Both the position numbers and the translations under genes were made by a program. A stretch of DNA of 64,000 nt, taken from positions 26,132,385 through 26,196,384 of the forward strand of contig OX393557.1 in assembly GCA_947650365.1 (NCBI GenBank). The letters run 5' to 3'. How positions within the stretch are numbered: the first letter of the stretch is position 1; each line of letters starts with the position of its first letter. The DNA comes from Chamaelirium japonicum (taxonomy: Eukaryota; Streptophyta; Magnoliopsida; Liliales; Melanthiaceae). Below the pieces are notes generated by a model that was given only the letters and a program-made list of their open reading frames with translations, was not told the origin of the DNA and did not search any database. Shown here in pieces: positions 1-10,376 of the stretch.

Positions 1-387
1 AACGAGTTCATTGTGATTTTTTCTCCTTCCGCTCGTAATGAATCCAAAAAAGGCCGGTTCCTTTCTCTCTTTTTTCACCCATGAAATTGACGTTGGTCTT
101 AGAATCCAATTAAAAAAAAGGCTCAGGGGCTACAAGTAACGAGCCTACCGTCCCAAACGTTGCGGCTGTGATATCGGCACAGTGGCATAATCTATTTGCA
201 GTACCTTTGTTTCCTTACGTTTTCTAATTATAATCCTCGCACGTTAGATTAACCACACTAAGTTTTTGATTCATACATCATTATTCGTTGTCTTGAGTCC
301 ATAGAAGTCTTGTTCCTTACTTTCTTACTTCAGCTTCAAACCACATTTAGATATGATATTTAATGTTTATTATTTTTTATTTATTAG
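1..387. other. module flank left of the first copia element
   Basis: No gene is seen. Positions 1-60 resemble 45446-45475 and 63729-63755, and 170-387 match 37770-37992, so this is the intron-like part of the ancestral module between the exon-like ORF and the LINE fragment. It ends with the five bases ATTAG (383-387), which recur right after the copia element at 7223-7227. At 37988-37992 the same sequence is uninterrupted. Confidence 0.7.
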
Positions 388-527
388 TGTTAATTTAAAG
401 AGATGGGTCGGGTTACATGTACAGTCGGGTCGGGTTGTATGGGTATACATGTACATATATATTGGGCTTGAGTCCCTCAATGAAGGATATACCATTCTCT
501 CCAAACCCTAGCGTCCATCTTCCAACA
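388..527 (+). repeat. 5' LTR of the first copia element
   Basis: 140 bp, starting TGTTAAT and ending CCAACA. It matches 7084-7222 and the solitary 3' LTRs at 9964-10103, 15462-15601 and 20960-21099. An AT-rich stretch (ACATATATATTGGG) near its middle could act as a TATA region. This is short for a copia LTR. Confidence 0.93.
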
Positions 528-540
528 TGGTATCAGAGCT
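528..540 (+). other. primer-binding site, initiator tRNA-Met type
   Basis: TGGTATCAGAGCT directly follows the LTR end. TGGTATCAGAGC is the usual plant copia primer-binding site, complementary to the 3' end of initiator methionine tRNA. Confidence 0.93.
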
Positions 541-579
541 CCGGGTTCTCTCACGGTGACGATGACGGCGACGAAGGAG

Positions 580-1320
580 ATCCTCTTCGGCAGCCCCCCT
601 TCCTCCGGCCCCTGAACTCCTTCCCCGACCTCCTCCGGCCACCTCGCAGCCCCCCCTGCCTCCTCCGACCACCCCACAGCCCCCCCTGCCTCCTCCAACC
701 ACCCCACAGCCCCCTTGCCCTCCTCTGACTACACCGCAGCCCCCCTGCCTCCTCCGACAACCCCGCAGCCCCCCCTGCCTCCTCCGACCACCCCGCAGCT
801 CCCCGCACCACCCCGCAGCCCCCCCTGCCTCCTCCGACAACCTCGCAGCCCCCCTGCCTCCTCCGACCACCCCACAGCCCCCCCTGCCCTCCTCCGACTA
901 CACCGTAGCCCCCCCTGCCTCCTCCGACAACCCCGCAACCCCCCCTGCCTCCTCCGACCACCCCATAGCCCCCCCTGCCCTCCTCCGACTACACCGTAGC
1001 CCCCCCTGCCTCCTCCGACAACCCCGCAACCCCCCTTGCCTCCTCCGACCACCCCACAGCCCCCCCTGCCCTCCTCCGACTATACCGCAGCCCCCCCTGC
1101 CTCCTCAGGTAACCCCGCAGCCCCCCTGCCTCCTCCCATAACCCCGCAGCCCCCCTGACCCCTCCCCTCCACCCGCCTGGACCTCCCGAACTCTTCCCTC
1201 CACCCGCCCGGCCCTCCCGACCCCCCCCCCCCCTTCCACCCGCCCGGCCCACCCCGACCTCTCCTCCGCCCGCCCGACCCCCCGACCCCTCCCCTCCTTC
1301 CAATCGCCTCTCCCGGATCC
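580..1320 (+). repeat. GC-rich proline-coding minisatellite in the copia leader
   Basis: Tandem units of about 30-33 bp built on CCTGCCTCCTCCGACCACCC, with a variant containing CTCCTCCGACTACACCG, run between the primer-binding site and the gag start. Past about 1170 the repeat decays into irregular C-rich sequence. Several frames on both strands stay open (Pro/Leu-rich on +, Gly-rich on -), which follows from the repeat and is not evidence of a gene. It may be an expanded untranslated leader or a former N-terminal Pro-rich gag extension. Confidence 0.8.
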
Positions 1321-1326
1321 CCCTCC

Positions 1327-1979
1327 ATGGCCTCTCCTACCGTGTCGTCCGTCGTTGTGATCCCTCCACCGCTGAAGGCGGTCACCTTTCAGTTGTCCTC
1401 GGCCAGCGACTGGCCTGATTGGTTGCTCACCGTCGAGACCGCGCTCTCCAGTCGTGATCTGTGGGGTCACATCACCGGTGATGATCCTCCTCCAGCTGCT
1501 CTCTTCGACTCCTCCTCTGTCACCAGCAGTGCCGCGTCTTCTGCTACGACTGCTACCGTCATGACTACTCCCACGGCAACCACGGCTGCTGCTCTCACAT
1601 GGCGTCGCCACGATCAGGCCATCCAGGCCTATCTTCTGGACTCTATTGCTCGTCCGCTCCTTGCTCCCATCGGTCGCTTTCCTATAGCGTGCGCGATGTG
1701 GGAGTATCTCCGGGATCGGTTTCTCCCGTGCGGCAGCGAACGCCGGCATCAGCTTATTTGTGACTCGCAGTCTGCCCGTCAGGGGGGGCGTATGATTCAG
1801 GACTTCTTCAGTCTGATGAGTGCATACTAGCATGAGCTGGACTCCCTAATCCCGGAGCGGTGTGCTTTCCCCCGCTCTCGGGATTTCCAGCGCTACCTCG
1901 ATAAGGGCCACTTGCACCAGTTCCTGGCAGCGCTTCAGCCAGACTTTTCTCTTATCGCTGCTCAGCTTGTCATGGCCCA
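1327..1979 (+). pseudogene. copia gag, N-terminal part
   Basis: ATG at 1327 opens a frame typical of plant copia gag: a short Ser/Val/Pro leader, then a motif with DWPDWLLTVETAL, and later HDQAIQAYLLDSI. A TAG at 1828-1830 stops it, and recognisable gag sequence (PDFSLIAAQLVMAQ) continues to about 1979, where the palindrome begins. The frame resumes at 3291. Gag would form the cytoplasmic retrotransposon particle; this copy cannot. Confidence 0.85.
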
Positions 1980-3284
1980 GAAATCTGAAACCGATCCCTG
2001 GGGTGTGAGGTGAGAAAAACCAAAGGAATTTAGGGTTTAGTCAGCTATCTATGCCAATTAGGGTTTCTCATAGGACTACAACTCTCTCCAAAATGAAGAA
2101 GAACTATGAGAGAGAAACAAAGGGTATTTTAAAACTTGATTTTTGTGAAAATATTTTTATTTACTTTAAAGGAAGGTAGAGAGAGGAAATTTTGTTGATA
2201 GAGAGATGCCCATGCTCGACCTTTGATTGGGCTATCCTCTTAGCATGTGTGGCCTGTTGGTGTCCCACATGCTGACAGATGTCCCTCTTAAGGGAGCACG
2301 TGACTCAAGCCTCTGACAGCGAGTCGAGTAGCCTCGCCCGCTCTATAGCACTTGGGTACTGATTTAGAGGACCTATCTACAGGGCTAGTCAATTAGGTCA
2401 ATTATTTTTCTTATGTTTTCATTGTGATCTACCCTAAGATTAAGGCCTTGAGGAGAGGCATACCCAAAAGATTCAGCTAGATCATCACCACTACAAAACA
2501 CTGACTAGACTAAATAATCTTTATTCCAAACCAATCGATTACATTGCTAGAATAAGAAAAACTACAAGACGGTACACTAAAGATATAACACTATCGCAAC
2601 CCTAACTCCGTCTCTGATCTCCCACTGCTACTCCTGAACCTTACAGTGTTCAAAGGCGGAGTTAGGGTTGCGATAGTGTTCTATCTTCAGTGTATCATTT
2701 TGTAGTTTTTCTTATTCTAGCAATGTAATCGATTGATTTGGAATAAAGATTATTTAGTCTAGTCAGTGTTTTGTAGTGGTGATGATCCAGCTGAATCTTC
2801 TGGGTATGCCTCTCCTCAAGGCCTCAATCTTAGGGTAGATCACAATAAAAATATAAGAAAAATAATTGACCTAATTGACTAGCCCTGTAGATAGGTCCTC
2901 TAAACCAGTGCCCAAGTGCTATAGAGCGGGCGAGGCTACTCGACTCGCTGTCAGAGGCTTGAGTCACGTGCTCCCTTAAGAGGAACATCTATCAGCATGT
3001 GGGGCACCAACAGGCCACACATGCTGAGAGGATAGCCTAATCAAAAGTCGAGCGTAGGCATCTCTCTATCAACAAAATTCCCTCTCTCTACCTTCCTTTA
3101 AATTAAATAAAAATATTTTTACAAAAATCAAGTTCAAAAATATCCCTTGTTTCTCCCTCCTTCTTCTTCATTTAGGAGAGAGCTGCAGTCCAGTGAGAAA
3201 CCCTAATTGGTGTAGTTAGGTGAGAAAACCCTAATTCCCTTTGTTTTTCTTCAACTCACACCCTAGGGATCGGTTCCGGATTTC
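1980..3284. repeat. 1.3-kb palindromic insertion (foldback-like) in copia gag
   Basis: Left arm 1980-2610 is the reverse complement of right arm 2657-3284, with a 46-base loop. The outermost paired bases are GAAATC and GATTTC. Identity is high with scattered mismatches and small indels. The right end continues as GGGGTGTGACA, which resembles the end of the solo LTR at 42002-42516, but the left end lacks this stretch. No coding sequence or clear target duplication is seen. It may be a foldback element or two LTR-like copies in inverted orientation. Confidence 0.85.
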
Positions 3285-3290
3285 CGGGGT

Positions 3291-4082
3291 GTGACACAGC
3301 TCCTACACCATGAGCCACTCCCTCAGCTAGAGGATGCTCTGCTTGCCTTGGTCGATGAGGAGACCCACCTTCAGACTCAGGGCACTCGTCCTCCTCCACT
3401 TGCTCCTAGCTCCGACACCGTCCTAGCGGCCGGGTTCTCCGATGAGGCTGTCTTCTGTCACTACTGCAAGGAGTCCGGGCACATGAAGCGTGAATGTCCT
3501 ACATGTCCTCCACGTAACCCCCGCTAGGGTCCGGATGAGATAGCCTCACGTTGGGCTTCTGCTTCCCGAGATGATAAACATGGCGGTCGAGGTGGACGGA
3601 GCCGTGGACGTGGTTCGCCCTCCTTCCATCACTTTGGTGGTACAGCGGCTACTGTAGAGACCTCGACGCTCCCCACTGCTACCATAGCACCTTCTCAGCC
3701 TGAGCCGGACCGTCTTCAGCGCCTCGAGGAGCTACTCCTTCGCCACCTAGCCTCCACCGGCTTCGTGACTGCTCAAGGCTTGTCTGCCACCTCTGGTACT
3801 ACTGTTCCATGGATCTTCAATTCGGGTGCCTCATGTCACCTCACCTTTGACACCACTGTACTCATTGACTGTTCTCCCACTCCCACTCACCAGGAGGTTC
3901 ACACTGCGGATGGGACTTTCATTCCTATTCTGTAATGTGAATCCATCACAACTACCTCTGACCCTTTTGGTCGCCTGACCCTACCCCATGTCCATCATGC
4001 CCCCCGTCTTAACATTAATCTGATTTCTATCAGTTCTCTTTGCGACTCTGGCCTGACTGTCACCTTCACCCCTTCTGTTTGT
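3291..4082 (+). pseudogene. copia gag zinc knuckle and protease region
   Basis: After the palindrome gag resumes with a HHEPLPQLEDALLALVDEE stretch and the CCHC knuckle CHYCKESGHMKREC (about 3456-3497), which would bind RNA. A TAG follows at 3525. The aspartic protease motif near 3808-3845 reads WIFNSGASCH: the position normally held by the catalytic Asp is Asn, a change a single G-to-A transition gives. A further TAA lies at about 3934. Fragmentary and inactive. Confidence 0.83.
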
Positions 4083-4950
4083 GTTGTGCAGGATTCACGG
4101 ACGGGTCAGAGGATTGGGCTGGGTCGTAGAGTAGGAGGACTTTACCAGCTGGACCATCTATATGTGTCTTCCATTCCTATTGCATCTGTCATGTCTGTTA
4201 CCTTTGATGCCGACCTGTGGCACAGAAGGTTAGGTCATATATCGAGTGATCGACTCAAAAATGTATTCCGTTCGGGCACTTTGGGTCGAGCGTCCTTCTC
4301 TCCTCTCTCTGTTTGTACGGGTTGTAGACTGGCAAAGCATCTACCTCTTCTCTTCTTTGCTAGTGCTTTCCAATCTAATGCTTTATTTGATTTAGTACAT
4401 TCGGGCATTTGGAGTCCTGCACCTGTTACATCTATTTATAGTTTCATGTATTATGTGTGTTTTATCGATGACTACTGTAGGTGCACCTGGGTTTATCTTA
4501 TGCGTCACCGGTCTGAAGTCCCTCATATCTTTAGGAGATTCACCACTATGATACATACTCAGTTTGATCGGCGCATCAAGATATTTCGGTCTGATTGTGC
4601 TAAGGAGTATCTCTCCTCTGAGATGTGTGAGATTCTTCAATCTCACGGCACTCTTCACCAGCAATCCTGTCCCCACACCCATGAGCAGAACGAAGTCGCC
4701 GAGTGCAAGCATCGTCATGTCCTTGAGACCGCACGAGCCTTGCTTATCTCTGCGTCTGTTCCTCACTCCTACTGGGCTGAAGCTGTCAGACGGCTATCCA
4801 CCTTATCAATATCACTCCGTCCTTTGCTCTATCCGGTACCATCCCATATGAGCATCTTCACTCCAGCCCACCTGACTACTCTTTTCTTCTCACGTTTGGC
4901 TGTACGTGCTTTGTTCTTCTTCCTCCACATGAGCGCACCAAACTCTCTGT
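4083..4950 (+). pseudogene. copia integrase
   Basis: The GAG-pre-integrase zinc module is present (LWHRRLGHIS, then CTGCRLAKH), followed by the core domain. Of the catalytic triad the first position lies in LVHSGIW, where Gly replaces the usual Asp. The second Asp is present in RSDCAKEYLS and the Glu in EVAECKHRH. The expected frame is lost after about 4790 and continues in other frames. With the first acidic residue missing, integration activity is not expected. Confidence 0.85.
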
Positions 4951-6283
4951 GAGGTCAGTTAGGTGTGTTCACTTGGGGCTCAGTCGGGAGCACAAGGGGT
5001 ATCGTTGCTATGATCCCATGGCTCGCCGGATCTGTGTCTCTTGTCACGTTTCCTTTGTTGAGGATGTCCCGTACTTTTCCCCTGAGTCTCGGGATCTTTC
5101 TTTCCCTCCTGTGTCACCCTCCTCGCCCTTATCACTTCTCCACATACCCATTCTACCTCCATACTCTGCTGCCCAACCCATGCCTCTTCCACCTCTATCT
5201 TCCCCACCACCTACACCACCACCACCACCTCCTCCTCTGTCTCCCCTGCCACCTACACCACCACCACCACCACCATCTGTCATGTGTGTCTACAATCGTC
5301 GCTTTACTGTTTCTCCCTCTGAATTGGTTTCCGCTGGTACCTCCTCTCCACCTACAACTGCTCCCCTTTGCCCGGTCGTGGATCTTGGCCCTGTTCGGCG
5401 ATACCCGACGTGTGAACATCACCCTCTTGCTCGTTATGACTACTCTCCTAACAGGTTTGGCTACTCTATGTTTACTCCTGGTTCTCCTGACACTTCTAGA
5501 CCCTCAGTCCTATCAGGCCTTTCTTATAGCCCTTCATACCCACCGGGAGCCCCAGTCATACCGTGAGGCAGTTGTTTACCCAGAGTGGCGACATGCCATG
5601 ACAGTCAAGCTTGAGGCCTTTCAGCAGACCCAGACATGGGATTTGGTTTCTTGTCTCACGGGCGTGGTTCCTGTCAACTGAAAATTGATCTTCAAGATCA
5701 AGACTCGACCTAATGGGTCCATTGAGCGGCATAAGGCGCGCCTTGTTGTTCGTGGTTTCTCCCAGGAGTATGGGATTAACTACGAGGAGATGTTTGCTCC
5801 AGTGGCTTGGATGACTACCGTTCGCACCCTCTTAGCTGTGGCAGCTGCTAGAGGGTGGCCTCTACATCAGATGGATGTGACCAACGCATTTCTCCAAGGT
5901 GATCTCTCAGAGGAGGTATACATGGCTCCTCCACCGGGCGTCCCTGCTCCTTCAAGTCACGTCTACCGTTTGCACCGAGCCATCTATGGGCTCAAGAAGG
6001 CCCCTCGTGTCTAGTTTGAGTGATTCCGCAGTGCAGTCTTGGCCGCCGGGTTTGTTGAGCGCCACTCTGACTATGCCCTGTTCACTTGCTCCTCCAGTCA
6101 GGGTATTGCAGTTCTTCTTCTCTATGTGCATGATATGATCATCACCGGGGATGACAGTGCCACCATAGCATCCCTTCAGCGTCACCTCCAGAGTCAGTTT
6201 GAGATGAAAGATCTGGGCTCTCTTCGCCACTTTTTAGGCATCGAGATTGCCTGGTCAGCTCATGGTCTGTTGGTCTCCCAGTA
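4951..6283 (+). pseudogene. copia integrase C-terminus and reverse transcriptase
   Basis: SREHKGYRCYDP (4980-5020) is the integrase C-terminal motif, followed by a Pro-rich linker (5200-5280) and the region leading to reverse transcriptase. RT motifs are clear: FKIKTRPNGSIERHKARLV, then MDVTNAFLQGDL, and at about 6124 LLYVHDMI, where His replaces the first Asp of the usual YVDD active site. Stops at 5679, 6012, 6021 and 6282 and at least one frameshift near 5500-5560 break it. The Pro-rich linker is where the downstream truncated copies begin. Confidence 0.88.
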
Positions 6284-7071
6284 AAAGTACATCTCCAACA
6301 TCTTTGCCGATGCTGCTCTTACTGACTCTCGCTCTGCTGACACACCCATGGAGCTCAATTTGAAGATTCTTGCTACAGATGGTGAGCCGCTCCAGGATGT
6401 CTCCCGCTACCAGAGGCTGGTTGGGATGCTCGTCTACCTCACTATGACCCGGTCAGACATTACCCATGCTGTTAGCATTGTCAGTCAGTTTGTTCAGGTT
6501 CCACGTTCAGTTCACTATGCAGTAGTCCTTCGGATTATCCGCTACCTCCGAGGCACCATCACCCATTCACTACTTTTTTCCTCCACCTCTCCGTTGGTGC
6601 TGCATGCCTATTCCGATGCAGATTGGGTAGGAGATGTAGCCACTCGCTATTCTACAACCGGATACTGTGTGTTTCTTGGTGATTCTCTTATTTCTTGGCG
6701 AAGCAAGAAACAGGAGTCTGTTGCTCGCTCCATCACCGAAGCCGAATACAAGGCTATGGCTTCCACCACCGCAGAGATTGTCTGGCTTCGCCGCCTTCTA
6801 CTCGACCTAGGAGTTGTGATATCCAGGCCCACGCCTCTCTTCTGTGACAACCGAAGTGCTATTCAGATTGCTAGTAACCCAGTCTTCCACGAGTGAACAA
6901 AACACATTGAAGTTGATTGTCAATACGTTCGCTAAGAGTTTCTCGACCATACCATCTCCTTGCCATTCATTCCATCATCGGAGCAGACTGCTGATTTTCT
7001 GACGAAGCCCCTTATGATTGCTCGCTTCCGGTATTTTATCGACAAACTCTCGGTCCATGATCCACCGTGAG
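6284..7071 (+). pseudogene. copia RNase H
   Basis: The linker (ADTPMELNLK) and RNase H are readable: YSDADW carries the first catalytic Asp, SITEAEY the Glu and LFCDNRSAIQIASNP the next Asp. The SITEAEY block is complete here, whereas the three downstream copies have lost six codons in it. Stops fall at 6894 (after NPVFHE) and 6933. The end FIDKLSVHDPP with TGA at 7069-7071 is the original C-terminus. Confidence 0.88.
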
Positions 7072-7083
7072 TTTGAGGGGGAG
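7072..7083 (+). other. polypurine tract of the first copia element
   Basis: TTTGAGGGGGAG lies directly before the 3' LTR. A purine-rich run in this place is the usual primer for plus-strand DNA synthesis. Confidence 0.85.
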
Positions 7084-7222
7084 TGTTAATGTAAAGAGAT
7101 GGGTCGGGTTACATGTACAGCCGGGTCGGGTTGTATGGGTATACATGTACATATATATTGGGCTTGAGTCCCTCAATGAAGGATATACCATTCTCTCCAA
7201 ACCTAGTCTCCATCTTCTAACA
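7084..7222 (+). repeat. 3' LTR of the first copia element
   Basis: 139 bp, the counterpart of 388-527, with about six differences including one missing C. It ends CTAACA and is followed by the target duplication ATTAG at 7223-7227. Confidence 0.93.
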
Positions 7223-7497
7223 ATTAGAATTTCTTATCTTGTATTGTGTTTCTTCTACCTTTTGGATTTAGACCGTATTTTTTCATGGTACACTTTTTGT
7301 ACTCAGCTCAGCTTAAAAAAGCTTGCTTAGTATTTCTTTACTGTATAAAGTTTCATTATAAAATATTTAGTTTAGCTTCATCCTAGTTCAAAATAAATTC
7401 CTAGCTATGCCCCTATGGAAGGCCAATTTATTTTTGTCAGACGGGGTGATGGACGATACCCACCGTCAGGTGACGGACAATGGGGTTCTGGGATAAA
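7223..7497. other. module flank right of copia, no gene
   Basis: AT-rich intron-like sequence that recurs at 10104-10376, 15602-15874, 21100-21373 and 37988-38275. The last part (from GTCAGACGGGGTGATGG at about 7437) recurs beside every LINE fragment. I see no coding sequence. Confidence 0.65.
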
Positions 7498-7680
7498 GAT
7501 CCATCAGGTCCCGGTGCCCTATTTGTCGCACAGGCATACAATACACGTTGGATCTTTCCCGGATCCGAGATGCGAATGAGGAACTCAATCATGTTCAAGG
7601 AGATGCATCGCGTGAAGTCCTCCAAGTCCTGGAGATTAAGCTCCCTTGCACTTGTCCATTGTTGCTGAAAGAAGTTTTTG
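7498..7680 (-). pseudogene. LINE ORF2 fragment
   Basis: Reverse-strand translation gives EDFTRCISLNMIEFLIRI...NRAPGPDGS, the stretch before the reverse-transcriptase domain of L1-type LINE ORF2. It ends abruptly at about 7680, where the sequence jumps to the AT-rich module block. The longer copies (10377-11000 and others) continue upstream, so this is a deletion remnant. Confidence 0.75.
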
Positions 7681-7682
7681 TT

Positions 7683-8070
7683 GCATAGTTAAAATTATTT
7701 TTGAAAAAAAAAATCATATTGTCACCAAATGAGCAGAAATATTGTTACAATCAATCGCCAATTAAGGTATTTTATTATATCAAATTGTTACTCTTTGCTA
7801 ACAGATTGTTACCCTTTACTAATTATTACTATTTTACTACGATTGTTACACTTTATATCTAGGGTTAAAATTATCATCTAAAAAAATTCCTTATTACATG
7901 TGCTTGATAGAAGGAGCCCGCGTTAGCCAGAACTAACAGATTTTCTCTTTACCAATTTTTACTCTATTGCTATAATTTTTACACTTTATTTATAAGGGTA
8001 AAATTATCATTTAAATTTTTTTGTTATTATATGTGCATGGGAGAACGAGCTCGTGTTAGACAAAGTCCAA
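7683..8070. other. AT-rich module block, no gene
   Basis: Two diverged direct copies of about 125-150 bp, each ending in a GAAGGAGCCCGCGTTAG-like or GAACGAGCTCGTGTTAG stretch. The same block occurs at 13182, 18680, 36262, 43490, 51925 and 55650. The end is fused through shared CTACA (8071-8075) to the copia Pro-rich linker. Confidence 0.6.
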
Positions 8071-9963
8071 CTACACCACCACCACCTACACCACCACCAC
8101 CACTACCACCACCTCCTCCTCTGTCTCCCCTGCCACCTACACCACCACCACCATCTGTCATGTGTGTCTACCTTCGTCGCTCTACCGTTCCTCCCTCTGA
8201 GTTGGTTTCTGCTGGTACCTCCCCTCCACCTGCAGCTGCTCCCCCTTGCCCGATCGCGGATCTTGGCCCTGTTCGGCGATACCCTACGCGTAAACATCAC
8301 CCTCCTGCTCGCTATGACTACTCTCCTGACAGGTTTGGCTACTCTGTGTTTACTCCTGGTTCTCCTGACACTTTTGGACACTCTGTTGTTGCCTCCTACT
8401 CTCCGTCCTATCAGGCCTTTCTTATAGCCCTTCACACCCATCGAGAGCCCCAGTCATACCGTGAGGCAGTTGTTCACCCAGAGTGGAGACATGCCATGAC
8501 AGTCGAGTTTGAGATCTTTCAGCAGACCTAGACGTGGGATTTGGTTCCTTGTCCCACGGGCGTGGTTCCTGTCAGCTGCAAATGGATCTTCAAGATCAAG
8601 ACTCGACCTGATGGGTCCATTGAGCGGCATAAGGCGCACATTGTTGTTCGTGGTTTCTCCCAAGAGTATGGGATTAACTACGAGGAGATGTTTGCTCCAG
8701 TGGCTTGGATGACTACCGTTCACACCCTCTTAACTATGGCAGCTGCTAGAGGGTGGCCTCTATATCAGATGGATGTGACCAATGCATTTCTCCACGGTGA
8801 TCTCTCAGAGGTGGTATACATGGCTCCTCCACTGGGCGTCCCTGCTCCTTCAAGTCACGTCTGCCGTTTGCACAGAGCCATCTATGGGCTCAAGCAGGCC
8901 CCTCGTGTCTGGTTTGAGTGATTCTGTAGTGCAGTCATGGCCGCCGGGTTTATTGAGCGCCACTCTGACTATGCCCTGTTCACTCGCTCCTCCAGTCAGG
9001 GTATTGTAGTTCTTCTTCTCTATGTGGATGATATGATCATCACCAGGGATGACAGTGCCACCATAGCATCCCTTCAGCGTCACCTCCAGAGTCAGTTTGA
9101 GATGAAAGATTTGGGCTCTCTTCACAACTTTTTAGGCCTCGAGATTACCCGGTCAGCTCGTGGTCTGTTGGTCTCCCAGCAAAAGTACATCTCCGACATC
9201 TTTGCTGATGCTGCTCTTACTGACTCTCGCATTGATGACACACCCATGGAGCTCAATTTGAAGCTTCTTACTACAGATGGTGAGCCGCTCCAGGATGTCT
9301 CCCGCTACCAGAGGCTGATTGGGATGCTCGTCTACCTCACTATGACCCGGCCAGACATTGCCCATGCTGTTGGTATTGTTAGTCAGTTTGTTCAGGCTCC
9401 ACGTTCAGTTCACTATGCAGCAGTCCTTCGGATTATCCGCTACCTCCGAGGCACCACCACCCGTTCACTACTTTTTCCCTCCACCTCTCCGTTGGTGCTG
9501 CGTGCCTACTCCGATGCAGATTGGACAGGAGATGTAGCCACTCGTCGTTCTACTATCGGATACTGTGTGTTTCTTGATGATTCTCTTATTTCTTGGCGAA
9601 GCAAGAAACAGGAGTCTGTTGCTGAATACAGGGCTATGGCTTCCACCACCGCAGAGATTGTCTGGCTTCGCCGCCTTCTACTCGACCAGGGAGTTGTGAT
9701 ATCATGACCCACGCCTCTCTTCTGTGACAACCGGAGTGCTATTCAGATTGCTAGTAACCCAGTCTTCCACGAGTGAACAAAATACATTGAGGTTGATTGT
9801 CACTACGTTCACCAAGAGTTTCTCGACCCTACCATCTCCTTGCCATTCATTCCATCATCGGAGCAGACTGCTGATTTTCTGACTAAGCCCCTTACGATTG
9901 CTCGATTCCGGCATTTTATCGACAAACTCTCGGTCCATGATCCACCGTGAGTTTGAGGGGGAG
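8071..9963 (+). pseudogene. 5'-truncated copia pol (RT and RNase H), unit 1
   Basis: Starts inside the Pro-rich linker of the copia at 388-7222 (compare 5205-5280) and runs through RT (YVDDMI intact at about 9024-9041) and RNase H. Stops at 8529, 8919 and 9704 break it, each explicable as a C-to-T or G-to-A change. Six codons are missing in RNase H: SKKQESV runs straight into AEY. No gag, protease or integrase remains, and there is no 5' LTR. Confidence 0.9.
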
Positions 9964-10103
9964 TGTTAATGTAAAGATATGGGTCGGGTTACATGTACAG
10001 TCGGGTCGGGTTGTATGGGTATAAATGTACATATATATTGGGCATGAGTCCCTCAATGAAGGATATACCATTCTCTCCAAACCCTAGCCTCCATCTTCCA
10101 ACA
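9964..10103 (+). repeat. copia 3' LTR, unit 1
   Basis: 140-bp LTR preceded by TTTGAGGGGGAG and followed by the ATTAG flank, the same flank as beside the 3' LTR at 7084-7222. This shows that the truncated copy descends from the same insertion event. Confidence 0.93.
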
Positions 10104-10376
10104 ATTAGAATTTCTTATCTTGTATTGTGTTTCTTCTACCTTTTGGATTTAGACCGTATTTTTTCATGGTACACTTTTTGTACTCAGCTCAGCTTAAAAA
10201 AACTTGTTTAGTATTTCTTTACTGTATAAAGTTTCATTATAAAATATTTAGTTTAGCTTCATCCTAGTTCAAAATAAATTCTAGCTACGCCCCTATGCAA
10301 GGCCAATTTATTTTTGTCAGACAGGGTGATGGACAATACCCACCGTCAGGTGACGGACACTGGGGTTCTAGGATAA
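10104..10376. other. module flank, no gene
   Basis: Same AT-rich flank as 7223-7497, ending next to the LINE fragment. No coding sequence seen. Confidence 0.6.

Larger units (their letters stand above)
388..7222 (+). mobile_element. degenerate Ty1/copia retrotransposon with 140-bp LTRs
   Basis: Complete but dead element, 6835 bp. It has TG...CA LTRs at both ends, a primer-binding site after the 5' LTR, a purine-rich tract before the 3' LTR and the copia domain order gag, protease, integrase, reverse transcriptase, RNase H. The ATTAG target duplication (383-387, 7223-7227) and an empty site at 37988-37992 fix the ends exactly. The coding region has many stops and frameshifts and a 1.3-kb palindrome in gag. 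The two LTRs differ at about six positions by eye (roughly 4%), so the insertion is fairly old. The same insertion, cut at its 5' side, recurs in three tandem units downstream. Confidence 0.95.

Noticed and set aside
477..1385. Long Gly/Arg-rich reverse-strand and Pro/Leu-rich forward ORFs
   Set aside because: They lie entirely in the GC-rich minisatellite; all frames stay open because of the repeat, and none has a family signature.
8031..8531. 166-codon Pro-rich ORF as a new fusion gene
   Set aside because: It starts in AT-rich non-coding sequence and runs into degenerate copia pol; it results from a deletion junction.
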